Origin: Kitasatospora gansuensis
GTDB lineage: Bacteria > Actinomycetota > Actinomycetes > Streptomycetales > Streptomycetaceae
NCBI RefSeq assembly: GCF_014203705.1
Contig: NZ_JACHJR010000001.1
Coordinates: forward strand, 6,634,001 to 6,698,000
Length of the DNA stretch: 64,000 nucleotides
Direction: 5' to 3'
Shown here: one piece after another, positions 25,797 to 34,762 of the stretch
Layout: the number at the start of each line of letters is the position of its first letter
Position numbering within the stretch: the first letter of the stretch is position 1
Program-made: the position numbers and the translations under genes
The notes under the pieces: generated by a model
Databases searched by the model: none
What the model saw: the letters and a program-made list of their open reading frames with translations, nothing else
Told to the model about the DNA's origin: nothing

Positions 25797-27944
25797 ATGA
25801 CGGGGCGGGACGAGACGGCAGTCGGGGCGGTGATCGCTGCGGCGACCGAGCGGCTGCGGGACGGCGGGCCCGGTCGGCTGTTCGTGAGTGGTCCGGCGGG
25901 CAGTGGCAAGAGTGCGGTGCTGGCCGCGCTCGCGGCGGAGTTCCCGGCGGCGATCCTGGTGGACGCGGCCGGGCGCAGCAGTGACTCCGTGGTGCAGGAG
26001 CTGATCGAACGAACCGGGCTGGCGCAACGCCGCCCGGAGGCCGACCTGATCGACCTGGTCCTGGCGCTGCGCAAGGAGCGGGAGCCGCGGATCCTCCTGG
26101 TCGCCAACGCCGATCTGGCCGGTTCGCTCACCTCCGGAGGAGAACCGGCGGTGCTGCAGGCGGTACTGGCGTCGCTGCGGATTCCCGCCACCGAAGGTCC
26201 GCTGCGGTTGGTGGTCGAGCAGGTCGAGGGGCCGGAGCTCCCCGATGCCTCGTCGTCGAAGTACGAGGAGAGCGTTCTGAGTCTGCCGTCGGGTCCTGGC
26301 GCGGACCCGGTGCGCGCGTTGACCGAGGAGGCCCCGGCCGAGGCTCTCGCCGCGTTGCGGGCGCTGGCCTGGTCCCAGCTCCGTCGGGTGCCGGTCACCG
26401 GCTGGGCCGCGCTCTGTCGGGCCGCCGAAGTGCCGTTCGAGGAGAGCCGGCTGGCCGAATGGGCGGCTCAACTGCCGTGGCTGGTACAGGAGGAGGACGG
26501 CAGCGTCCGGTTCGACGACCCTGGCCTGGCAGCGGAGCTCAGGGGCGGTGTGCCGGACGCGTCCGGACTCCACTCCCGGATGACCGATGCCCTGCTGGCC
26601 GGTGAGCCGGCCGACGACTGGGCCCTGCGCTCGCTGCCGGGCCACGCTGTGGCGGCCGGGCGGTTCGACGAGCTGCTCGCCGATGCCCGTGCCCTGGCCC
26701 GGGTGCCGCAGGATGCCCTGCTGGAAGGGTTCCGGGCCGGTTACCGTCAGGGCATCGCGAACGGAACGCACGCGGCCGCACTGCACTTCGTCAGCGGCTA
26801 CGGCCTGGCGGGCGCACCGCACGGAGAGTGGGTGGCCTGGCTGGCTCATGACGCCTTCACCCGTGGGGAGTTCGCGCGTGCGGAGGAGCTTGCGGCGGCC
26901 TGCCCCGAGCCGCTGCCGTTCCGTACCGTCTGGTCCCGCTGGCGGCCTGCCGGGGACTTCACCCGGCCGGTGGAGCCGGTGCACCGCAGCGACCTGGAGT
27001 ACGTGGCCGCCGCCGAGTATCAGGGTGAGCTCGCAGTCCTGACCGTGGACGAGGACGGGGTCAGCATCGTCCGCGCCGCCGGCACTGGTGAGCCGCTGCC
27101 GACGGGGGCCACGGAAGCGGATCCGGTCGAGCTTCCGGACGACGCCGCCGACCTGAGCATCCGTTCGAGATGGCGCTACACCACCGTCCGGGATGCCGAG
27201 GCCCGGCCGGTCGGAGTCTTCCACCACCCCGACGCCGGCCACGCGGGTGCGGTCGGTGATCTGCTGGTCCTCGCTGACCGTCAGGGCGCGTACGCCGTCC
27301 GGTTGGACCTTGACCGACTCCGTCAGGGGCCGGACCACCGACTGGTCCAGCTGATCAGCGGCCACCGCTTGCTGCCCCGGCCGTTCGACCCGGCGACGGT
27401 GGCCGATCTGCGGGGCCTGCTGGAGCGGACGTTCGGGCCCGAGCGGGTCCACCGATGGGCGGAGGACGAGGTACCGGCGGGGATCACGCACGGGCCGACG
27501 CGTCGTCTGCTCACGTCTGTCGGTGTGCCGGCGGTGGAGGGTCTGATCGGTCTCTGGCTGGAGCCGGTCGGGGGGCTCGCGCCTCGGGCTTGGGAGTCCA
27601 CGTCCGACGCCGAACAGCCTTCCGGTAGCGGCCCGTTCCATCTGCTCGGTGAGTGGATGGGGGCGCCGCTTGTGCTGGACGGTGCCGACGGCCGGGTGCT
27701 GCGGATGCTTCCGCCGAACTCGTCGGAGTGGGCGCATCCGCGTGAGCCCCTGGCAGGAAGTTCGCTGGAGTCCTTCGTCACCATGGTGGCGCTGCAGAAG
27801 CAGTACCTGCAGGTGCACGGGACCGGCGGTCCGGACCGCGACGACGTGCTGGCCGAACTTCAGCTTCACCTGGACGGGGTGGACCGGGCAGCCGCTGCCT
27901 CGGACTGCTGGCAGTACGTCCTCGAGACCGACAACTGGGGCTGA
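25797..27944 (+). CDS. P-loop NTPase fused to SUKH-4 immunity domain
   Basis: A 715-residue protein. Walker A GPAGSGKS is at residues 32-39 and a possible Walker B is ILLVANADL, giving an AAA/STAND-like ATPase module to about residue 220. A helical middle and a beta-rich region follow. The C-terminus (about 541-700) matches SUKH-4 (FGPERVHRW, THGPTRRLLTSVGVP, FHLLGEWMGAPLVLDG, SLESFVTMVALQKQYL). SUKH domains neutralise toxins in polymorphic-toxin loci, so this is probably an immunity protein for the upstream toxin, perhaps with ATP-dependent sensing. The ATG at 25797 has AAGGGAG seven bases upstream. It starts 37 bases after the toxin stop. Confidence 0.83.
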   Translation: MTGRDETAVGAVIAAATERLRDGGPGRLFVSGPAGSGKSAVLAALAAEFPAAILVDAAGRSSDSVVQELIERTGLAQRRPEADLIDLVLALRKEREPRILLVANADLAGSLTSGGEPAVLQAVLASLRIPATEGPLRLVVEQVEGPELPDASSSKYEESVLSLPSGPGADPVRALTEEAPAEALAALRALAWSQLRRVPVTGWAALCRAAEVPFEESRLAEWAAQLPWLVQEEDGSVRFDDPGLAAELRGGVPDASGLHSRMTDALLAGEPADDWALRSLPGHAVAAGRFDELLADARALARVPQDALLEGFRAGYRQGIANGTHAAALHFVSGYGLAGAPHGEWVAWLAHDAFTRGEFARAEELAAACPEPLPFRTVWSRWRPAGDFTRPVEPVHRSDLEYVAAAEYQGELAVLTVDEDGVSIVRAAGTGEPLPTGATEADPVELPDDAADLSIRSRWRYTTVRDAEARPVGVFHHPDAGHAGAVGDLLVLADRQGAYAVRLDLDRLRQGPDHRLVQLISGHRLLPRPFDPATVADLRGLLERTFGPERVHRWAEDEVPAGITHGPTRRLLTSVGVPAVEGLIGLWLEPVGGLAPRAWESTSDAEQPSGSGPFHLLGEWMGAPLVLDGADGRVLRMLPPNSSEWAHPREPLAGSSLESFVTMVALQKQYLQVHGTGGPDRDDVLAELQLHLDGVDRAAAASDCWQYVLETDNWG

Positions 27945-27992
27945 CCCCAGAACCGTTTCCGCCCACCAGCCGCCGCACCGGAGAGATCAGCC

Positions 27993-29813
27993 GTGACCGA
28001 CTCCAGCACCACCGCAGCCCACCAGCCCCACCCGCACCTCGGCGGCCGGGCCACAGCGCTGCGTGCCCTTTCGGCGTGGCGGGCCGGTGCCGACGGCGCG
28101 CCCCGCACGGTGCTGATCACCGGCGACGGCGGCAGCGGCCGGTCCCGGCTGCTGGCGGGCTTCCTGATGCTCTGTGAGCCCGGCCACCGCGAGCAGATCG
28201 ACATCGCCCGGCTCGATCCGGAGACCGTGCCGCCGGCCGAGCTGCCCGCGCCTCCGGTGTTCGGCGCCACGGGACTGACGGCGACTCAGCTCCGCTGGTT
28301 GGTGGCGGACCACTTCGCGCCCGGGGCCGACCGTGCCGAGGAGGTGCCCGAGCGGCTGGCCGGGATCGGATCGGCCGAGCAGCCGGAGGCCGTCGTGGTG
28401 GCGGACAGCGACCGGGCGGGTGTTCTGCCCGGGCTGGGCGAACCTGCCCGGGTCGCCGCCGAGGTGCTGCTGCCGCTCGCGCTCGCTCCGGGGGTGCGGC
28501 TGCTCGCGGACGTCCCCCGGGCCGACGCGGACCGGTTGGCCAAGGAGATACCGGACCAGCACCTGCTGGTGATCGACCTCGACCAGGACCCGTGGCGGGA
28601 CGAGGAGGCGTTGCTCCGTCAGGCCGAGCACGTCCTCGACCGACCCGACGGGGCCCGGCAGCTGGCCCAGGCGGCGGGTAGCCCGCTGGTGGTGCGGCTG
28701 GCCGCCTGGTCGGCCCGGGCCGTGCCGGACGGGCCGGTCTCGCTGCCCCGCAGCGTCGGCGACGCCCTCGACCTGCACGCCGAACGCTGCGGCACCGACG
28801 AACTGACCCTCCGTCGCCTGCTCGCCCCGCTCGCGCTGGCCGGGCCGGGTGAGCCGCTGCCGCTCGACCTGTGGGCCCCGGTCGCCTCGGCCGTCGCGGG
28901 CAAGGACCTCAGGTCCGCCCTGGTGGCCGGCCAGAACCTGCTGCTGCCCTTCTTCGAGCTGGTGGCGGCCGAGGGCCGGCCGCCCGCCGTCCGGATCGCG
29001 CACCCGGCCATCGCCGACGAGCTCCGCGAACGCTTCGGCGGCGCCACCCGCGAGGTCCAGCGGCGGATCGCCACGGCGCTGCTCGCCACCGTCGGCAACG
29101 ACACTTCGGACCAGTGGGAGGACGCGGCACCGTACGTCCGGGAGCAGCTGACCGGCCACGCGCTGGAAGGCGGGCTGCTGCCCGGCCTGCTGGCCGACCC
29201 GGGCTTCCTGCTGCACGCCGAGCAGGTCAGGCTGCGCGCCGCTGTTGAGCACCTGGCCGCCGGTGGCGTCGAGCTGCCGCCGCTGGCACGTACCTGGCTG
29301 CGCCTGGCGCCGCTGTTCACCCGGCAGGAGCTGGGTCCGGAGCTGCGGGCGGCACTGCTGGAGCACGGCGCCCGCCAGGACGGTCTGCCCGCACCGGAGT
29401 TCGGTCTCGGCCTGCCGTGGCAGACGCTCTGGGCCCGCCCGCTCCCGGGAGTCACGGCCGTCACCGCCGCGACCGGTGCCGAGGGCGGCTCCGTGCTGGT
29501 GGCCTACCGGCCGGGCGCCGAACCGGAGTTGACCGCCTACGACGCGCTCACCGGTACGCCCGACGGTGCCGACCCGGATCGACTGGCACGTCCCACCGAT
29601 GAGCAGCGGGCCGCCGCGCCCTTCGGGATCAGCAGCGGTGGCGACTACCTCCGGGTCTGGGCCCGGACCGCGGACGGCACGGTGGGCGCGCCGGTGGCGC
29701 TGTTCCTCTCCGGCGGGCCGCTCGGCGGGGCGGACGTGACCCCGGACGGCCTGGTGCTGCTGGCGGACGCGGCCGGGGTGAGCGTGCTGCGGCTGACCCC
29801 CGCTCCTGCCTGA
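27993..29813 (+). CDS. Degenerate P-loop protein of the toxin-immunity cluster
   Basis: A 606-residue protein resembling its upstream neighbour in its N-terminal half. The nucleotide loop reads GDGGSGRS (residues 44-51), so the invariant Walker A lysine is arginine. ATP binding may be weak or lost. A helical region follows (about 215-400), then a beta-rich C-terminal part (about 480-606) with no recognisable SUKH motif. The GTG start has GGAGAG upstream. It lies between two SUKH-4 genes in one direction with short gaps, so it is probably part of the same immunity or regulatory set. Its function is not recognised. Confidence 0.65.
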   Translation: MTDSSTTAAHQPHPHLGGRATALRALSAWRAGADGAPRTVLITGDGGSGRSRLLAGFLMLCEPGHREQIDIARLDPETVPPAELPAPPVFGATGLTATQLRWLVADHFAPGADRAEEVPERLAGIGSAEQPEAVVVADSDRAGVLPGLGEPARVAAEVLLPLALAPGVRLLADVPRADADRLAKEIPDQHLLVIDLDQDPWRDEEALLRQAEHVLDRPDGARQLAQAAGSPLVVRLAAWSARAVPDGPVSLPRSVGDALDLHAERCGTDELTLRRLLAPLALAGPGEPLPLDLWAPVASAVAGKDLRSALVAGQNLLLPFFELVAAEGRPPAVRIAHPAIADELRERFGGATREVQRRIATALLATVGNDTSDQWEDAAPYVREQLTGHALEGGLLPGLLADPGFLLHAEQVRLRAAVEHLAAGGVELPPLARTWLRLAPLFTRQELGPELRAALLEHGARQDGLPAPEFGLGLPWQTLWARPLPGVTAVTAATGAEGGSVLVAYRPGAEPELTAYDALTGTPDGADPDRLARPTDEQRAAAPFGISSGGDYLRVWARTADGTVGAPVALFLSGGPLGGADVTPDGLVLLADAAGVSVLRLTPAPA

Positions 29814-29867
29814 CCGCCCGTCCACTACCTTTGACCATTCCGAACGGCGCAGAAGGAGAACGACCGC

Positions 29868-31166
29868 GTGACGACCCGTGAGCAGGCGATCGAGGCGGCC
29901 CACCAGTGGATCAACGGTGCCAAGCCCGAGGAGCAGTGGCACCGGATCGGCGTGCACGAGTTCGACCTCGGCTGGGTGCTGTGGCCCGAGCAGCCCGCCG
30001 TCGAGGAGCGTCCGGTCGGTGAGCGGCAGGCCCCCACCGAGATCGGCAGCGCGTGCGCGGTGGTGGACCGGGAGACCGGTGAGCTGACCCACTGGCCGTC
30101 GGTGCCGGTCGAGGAGGTCGTGCAGCTCTACCGCGACAAGCTCGGCGCCGGTTCGTACGACCCGGCGCGTCCGCCGGTGGTCGGGCCCGGTGCGACGGCC
30201 GTGCTGACCTACCGGGACGCGCAGGGCGAGGAGCAGAACCTGTTCCAGATGTCCGCGCCGGGTGAGGGTCACCCCGAGGTGCGGGCCTGGCGCCACCTCC
30301 AGCAGCAGGGCGTACGGCCGGAGGACGTGCTGGCCGTCTACACCGACCTGCGGCCGTGCGAACTGCCCGGCGGTTACTGCGCGGCCGTGCTGCTGGCCGA
30401 GCTGCCGGTGGCGTCCTTCTCCTACGGGCACGACTACAGCCCCCGCTACGACCGCCGGGCCGCCGCCGTGCGCGCGCTGACCGAGGCGACCGAGAACACG
30501 TTCCGGGCCGCGGGCCGCCCGGTGCCGCCGCGGCCCAACCGGGTGCCGTTCCCGCGCGCGGTCCCCGCCGCCGAGCCCGAGCGGGACGCCGCGCTCGGCC
30601 GTCGGCTGGCCGAGCAGTTCGGCGCCGACGGCATGCACCGCTTCGACGCCGACGACACCGCCGCCCGCCCGCTGCCCGAGGCGGCCCGGGGCACCCTGGT
30701 CTGGGCCGGACTGCCGACCCGGGTGGGGGGCTTCTTCGAGCTGCTCCCCGGCCTGCCGGACGTGGCCGAGCACCTCGCCGCCACCGGCCGGGGCACCCGG
30801 GTCCCCGAGCGGACCCGGGCGGTGCTCGGCGAGTACGTGCTGCTGGGCACCGACGGCCACGCGCTGATCGCGGTGCAGTGCGGCGACGGCGGCACCGGTA
30901 CGGGCCTCGGGGTGGGCCGGCTCTGGGCCGTCGACCCGGACAACGGCAGCGGCCGGTACTTGAACGCCGACCTCTCCGCCTACCTCCGCTGCCTGGCGCT
31001 GTTGGCCGAGCGGCGGCCGACCCTGCGCGGCCTGGCCCCGCAGGAGGCGGCCACGGTGGTCGAGGCGCTGCAGCGCGAGCTCGCGGCCCTGGACGGCACG
31101 GTCTTCGAGGACCCGGAGAACTGGTGGGCCGTCATCGTCGAGCAGCTCTGGGACGGGCTGCTCTGA
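29868..31166 (+). CDS. Imm35/YrhB-like, deaminase-like and SUKH-4 fusion protein
   Basis: A 432-residue three-part protein. Residues 1-110 look like the Imm35/YrhB domain (AIEAAHQWING, LGWVLWPEQP, VVDRETGELTHWP). Residues about 115-215 carry a deaminase signature: His135 and Glu137 in HPEVRAW, then Cys164 and Cys171 in VYTDLRPCELPGGYC, in the same order as in the toxin's C-terminus. Residues 240-432 are a SUKH-4 domain (LPTRVGGFFELLPGLP, LGEYVLLGTDGHALIAV, GRYLNADLSAYLRCLALL). GAAGGAG precedes the GTG start. It may be an immunity protein carrying a decoy or a still active deaminase. The pairing of the deaminase with two immunity folds is what is seen; the role is inferred. Confidence 0.82.
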   Translation: MTTREQAIEAAHQWINGAKPEEQWHRIGVHEFDLGWVLWPEQPAVEERPVGERQAPTEIGSACAVVDRETGELTHWPSVPVEEVVQLYRDKLGAGSYDPARPPVVGPGATAVLTYRDAQGEEQNLFQMSAPGEGHPEVRAWRHLQQQGVRPEDVLAVYTDLRPCELPGGYCAAVLLAELPVASFSYGHDYSPRYDRRAAAVRALTEATENTFRAAGRPVPPRPNRVPFPRAVPAAEPERDAALGRRLAEQFGADGMHRFDADDTAARPLPEAARGTLVWAGLPTRVGGFFELLPGLPDVAEHLAATGRGTRVPERTRAVLGEYVLLGTDGHALIAVQCGDGGTGTGLGVGRLWAVDPDNGSGRYLNADLSAYLRCLALLAERRPTLRGLAPQEAATVVEALQRELAALDGTVFEDPENWWAVIVEQLWDGLL

Positions 31167-31181
31167 CCCCTTGTCCCAGCC

Positions 31182-32702
31182 TCAACTGCGGTCCAGGAAG
31201 ACCGGGTTGGTGAGCGCGGCCATCGGCCCCCAGGGGAGGTCGGGGCCCATGCTGTTGCCCTTGCCCGGGGTGCCGTCGGGCTTGGGGTGTCGGACTTCGG
31301 CCCGGACGTAGGCGGCCAGCGAGGCGGTGGTCCGCCAGCTGACGGTGGCTTCGCCGGAGGCGGGCAGGGACTCCTGGCGGAGCTGGCCCTCGTCGGTGAG
31401 CAGGCGGACGGTCCCGTTCGGCACCCCGGCCACGGTCAGCCGGATGTCCACGGGGGCGTCGGCGGGGACGGTGAGCCGCTCGCCGATCCCGGCCTGTTGC
31501 CCGTGGCCGGTGGCGGTGAGCTCCAGCCGGACGGTGGGGGAGCCGGCGATCCAGCTGCGCCCGGCGCGCAGGCCGGCCAGGATGTGATCCCGGGTCAGGT
31601 CCTCGGCCAGCACCACGGTGTGCGGGGCGCCGATCGGCTGCGGGCTGCTGTGCGCGTCGCTGTTGCCGATCGCTGGCAGCCAGCGGCGGCCGTGCCGGAC
31701 CGCTTCGGCCAGTCGGCCGTCCCAGGTGTCGAGGGCGGACTCGTCGTCGTACGTCCAGGGACCGTTCCACACCTCCACCGCGTCGGCCTCCTCGTAGCCG
31801 AACTTCCACTGGCAGGCGACGTACGGGCAGTACGGATGCGCGGGCACCACCAGACCGCCGTGGGCGCGGACCTGACGGGTGAACCGCTGGTGCGCCTCGT
31901 CCCTGGCCCGGTACCGCCAGTCGATCCACTGTCCTGGCCGGACGCCGAGTGCCAGCCAGTGACCGTTCCGGGTGGTCACCTCCTCGCCCGGGATCACCAG
32001 CAGGTCGGGGCCGGCCAGCGGACCCCAGACGGCGTGCGCGGAGGAGGTGTTGTGCTCGGTCGAGACGATGAAGTCCAGGCCCGCCGCCCGGGCGCCCGCC
32101 GCGACCTCGGCCGGCAGCCGGCGGCCGTCCGAGTGCACGGTGTGCAGGTGGCAGTCGCCCCGATACCAGGCCCGGCCGCGCCCGCGCGCCCGCTCGGCCG
32201 GGTACGCCGGTACGAACGCCGGCCCCGGTTCGCCGAACCGGAACGTCACCTCCACTCGGTACGCCAGGCCCTGCGGCGCCACCTGGTAGGGCCCCAGCAC
32301 CACGTGCCAGCGCCCCGGCCGGACCGGGCCCGGCAGGTAGCCGGGCGTCGCCGCCTCCCGGCTGATCGCGAACTCGGTCCGGAAGCCGCCCGACCAGCCC
32401 CGGAAGCCGGGGCCGCCGAGCTCGGTGCCGCGCTCGTCGAAGATGCCGATGTCACACGAGTTCCCCGGCGTCCCGGCCGGGACCGGCGGCCGGTCGTACT
32501 CGTACCTGACCGCCAACTCCCGTACCCCGGAGGGGACGTCGAGCGGAAGGTGGACGAAGTCGGCCGCGCCGGTCTCCAGCCGCCCGGTCAGCACCACCGT
32601 CCGCTCGGCCTCCGCCGCGTGCGCAGTCCCCGTCGCCGCGCCGAGTGCCACCCCGGCCACCGCGCCCGCCCGCAGCACGTCCCGCCGTCCGATGCCGTCC
32701 AT
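31182..32702 (-). CDS. Tat-exported CehA/McbA-type PHP metallohydrolase
   Basis: A 506-residue exported hydrolase. The N-terminus GRRDVLRAGAVAGVALGAA is a twin-arginine signal peptide. PHP metal ligands appear in order: GDCHLHTVHSDG, STEHN, AHPYCP and GNSDAHS. An N-terminal beta-sandwich precedes the PHP domain and an Ig-like domain follows it. CehA/McbA relatives hydrolyse phosphoesters or carbamates; the substrate here is unknown. GGAGAGG lies before the ATG at 32702. It converges with the immunity cluster, with 15 bases between stops. Confidence 0.88.
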   Translation of the reverse strand: MDGIGRRDVLRAGAVAGVALGAATGTAHAAEAERTVVLTGRLETGAADFVHLPLDVPSGVRELAVRYEYDRPPVPAGTPGNSCDIGIFDERGTELGGPGFRGWSGGFRTEFAISREAATPGYLPGPVRPGRWHVVLGPYQVAPQGLAYRVEVTFRFGEPGPAFVPAYPAERARGRGRAWYRGDCHLHTVHSDGRRLPAEVAAGARAAGLDFIVSTEHNTSSAHAVWGPLAGPDLLVIPGEEVTTRNGHWLALGVRPGQWIDWRYRARDEAHQRFTRQVRAHGGLVVPAHPYCPYVACQWKFGYEEADAVEVWNGPWTYDDESALDTWDGRLAEAVRHGRRWLPAIGNSDAHSSPQPIGAPHTVVLAEDLTRDHILAGLRAGRSWIAGSPTVRLELTATGHGQQAGIGERLTVPADAPVDIRLTVAGVPNGTVRLLTDEGQLRQESLPASGEATVSWRTTASLAAYVRAEVRHPKPDGTPGKGNSMGPDLPWGPMAALTNPVFLDRS

Positions 32703-32797
32703 CAGCCACCTCTCCGTAGACCCCGTCGGCCCGGTCTCCTACCCGGGCGGGTGAACCTCGGGTGAGCGGGGGCCCACGGCAGGGCGGCGATCGGCGG

Positions 32798-34762
32798 TCA
32801 GCCCGTGGTGCCTTCGGCGTGCAGCTCGGCGCTGATCGTCAGGAACAGCTGGGCGTCCATCCAGGTGGCCAAGGCCGCTGTGCTGCCCAGGTTCTGATGG
32901 GTGGTCAGGACGTCGCGCAGCAGGGCGGCCCCGTGCCGGAGCCCGATCCGGTCCAGCCGGGTGGCGGCCTCGGTCAGGCGGCCGAGCAGGAACTGGTCCA
33001 GGTGCCGGAGCCCGTGGTGGGCGAGCTCGGCCAGGGTGGCCAGACCCTCCTCCAGCGCGTCCAGGATCGGATCGGCCGGCCGGTCCAGGGAAGCTCCGAA
33101 CGCGGTGCTGCCCGGGCCGGGGGAGAGATCGGGCACGGTCACCCCGTCGGCGGTCAGGACCGCGATCGGGTCGAGCAGCAGCCCGCCGCCGGAACGCCGT
33201 ACCGTCGCGGCGATCCGGCGGACCTCGCCGCGCAGTGCCCGGGCCAGCGCGTCCAGGGCGCCGGGCGCGAAGGGGTTGTGAGCGGCACTGACGGTGGCCC
33301 GGACGCCGTTCCGGTCCAGGACGGTGGCGTGGAGCAGCTGTTCGGCCGGGTCGTAGCCGAGCTCCTCGACCCCGGCGACCTCGACCAGGTGCACGTCCTC
33401 GGCCTCGACCCGGGGCCTGATCAGCCGGGGCGGCAGCCGGTCGAGCCGGGCGGCGTGGGCCGCGAAGTCCCGGATCAGCACCGGCTCGGCGAGCTCGGTC
33501 CAGGAGGTGCCGACCGGGGTCACGCTGTTCGCGCCGACCCGGCCCCGGGCGACGGTGACCGCCCGGCTCGCCGTACGGGTGGCGTTCTCGCTGACCAGGT
33601 TGGCGCTCGCGAGCGCGCCGAGCGTACTTCCGAGCAGCCGACGGCGCGCCAGCTCGGGACCGTCGAGCTGCTGACCCTCGGTCAGCTCCCACTGACGCCG
33701 CAGGACCAGCACCGTCCCGGCGTCGGCGGACGCGAAGAACACCTCGGCGACCCGCTCCCGCTCGGTCCCGCCGATCCGGCAGCCCAGGGCGACCAGCCGG
33801 ATCCGGCGCAGCGGCGTCTCGCCCGACTCGTGGGTGCCGAGCACCCGGGCGGCGGCGGTGGCGTCGGTACCGGCGGCGCGGTGCCTGGCGTGCAGTTCGG
33901 CGAGCAGCAGGGCGTGGCGTTCCGGCCGGTACCGGGCACCCCGCCCGGCGTGGTCGTCCACCTGGGCGGCCAACTCGGCGACGGTACCGGCCGGCCAGTG
34001 CAGGCCGTCCGCCGCGAGGTCCTCGGCGCAGCGGCGCAGCGCACCGACGAACACCGGGCCCGCGTGGGCCACTCCCTCCAGGAGCAGGTCGTCCGCGAGC
34101 TCCAGCGCCGGGCCGAGCCCGGCCGGACCGGTGGCCGAGGGGCGGCCGCCGATGTCCAACTCCACGTACGGGTCGGTCAGTCCGCGCTCGTCCGCCGCGC
34201 GGAACGCCCAGACGGCCAGCGCCACCGCCTCGCCCCGGCGGGCGGCCGCGGCCTCGGTGAGGGCGTAGCCGAGCTCGCCCGGGACGGGGAACCGGACGGT
34301 GCAGGTGGGGAGTTCGGCGCGGGGGACCGGCTCGGCGGGGGTGGCCCGGTACAGGCGGACGGGGTAGCCCCGGTCGAGGGTGCGCCGGGCCTCGGCCAGC
34401 GCGCGCTGGCCGACCGCGGCGGCCAAGGCGTGGTCGTCGGCGGTGCCGGGGGACCAGTCGGTGGGGGTGTCGACTGCGCCCTCGGTGGCGGTCTCGCGCT
34501 GGTGGGCGAGGATCAGGCCGACCAGGTGGCGGCAGGCTCCGGCCGCGCCGCAGCCGCAGCCGCCGTCGGCCGGGCCCGTCCCCGGCGGCAGCACCGTCTC
34601 GGTGCCGTCGGGGAAGCGGCCGCGCAGCGTCCCGTCGGCACCGACCGAGAGCGTCGGGCCCTGGCCCGCGTCCAGTTCGCGGGCGGCGCGCTTGACCAGG
34701 CCCCGGTTGGTCAGCGCGGCGAGCGTGTCGAGGTCCAGCGCGAGCAGGTCGGTCCGGTTCAT
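32798..34762 (-). CDS. SWIM zinc-finger protein (YehQ-like)
   Basis: A 654-residue protein with an N-terminal SWIM zinc finger of the CxC...CxH form: Cys69, Cys71, Cys77 and His79. The rest is an Arg/Leu-rich helical and beta body without further motifs. It is the last gene of a five-gene operon; its ATG overlaps the VWA stop as ATGA. SWIM domains bind DNA or proteins. Beside a MoxR ATPase and a VWA protein it is probably a substrate adaptor. The order matches the E. coli yehQ position as I remember it. Confidence 0.82.
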   Translation of the reverse strand: MNRTDLLALDLDTLAALTNRGLVKRAARELDAGQGPTLSVGADGTLRGRFPDGTETVLPPGTGPADGGCGCGAAGACRHLVGLILAHQRETATEGAVDTPTDWSPGTADDHALAAAVGQRALAEARRTLDRGYPVRLYRATPAEPVPRAELPTCTVRFPVPGELGYALTEAAAARRGEAVALAVWAFRAADERGLTDPYVELDIGGRPSATGPAGLGPALELADDLLLEGVAHAGPVFVGALRRCAEDLAADGLHWPAGTVAELAAQVDDHAGRGARYRPERHALLLAELHARHRAAGTDATAAARVLGTHESGETPLRRIRLVALGCRIGGTERERVAEVFFASADAGTVLVLRRQWELTEGQQLDGPELARRRLLGSTLGALASANLVSENATRTASRAVTVARGRVGANSVTPVGTSWTELAEPVLIRDFAAHAARLDRLPPRLIRPRVEAEDVHLVEVAGVEELGYDPAEQLLHATVLDRNGVRATVSAAHNPFAPGALDALARALRGEVRRIAATVRRSGGGLLLDPIAVLTADGVTVPDLSPGPGSTAFGASLDRPADPILDALEEGLATLAELAHHGLRHLDQFLLGRLTEAATRLDRIGLRHGAALLRDVLTTHQNLGSTAALATWMDAQLFLTISAELHAEGTTG

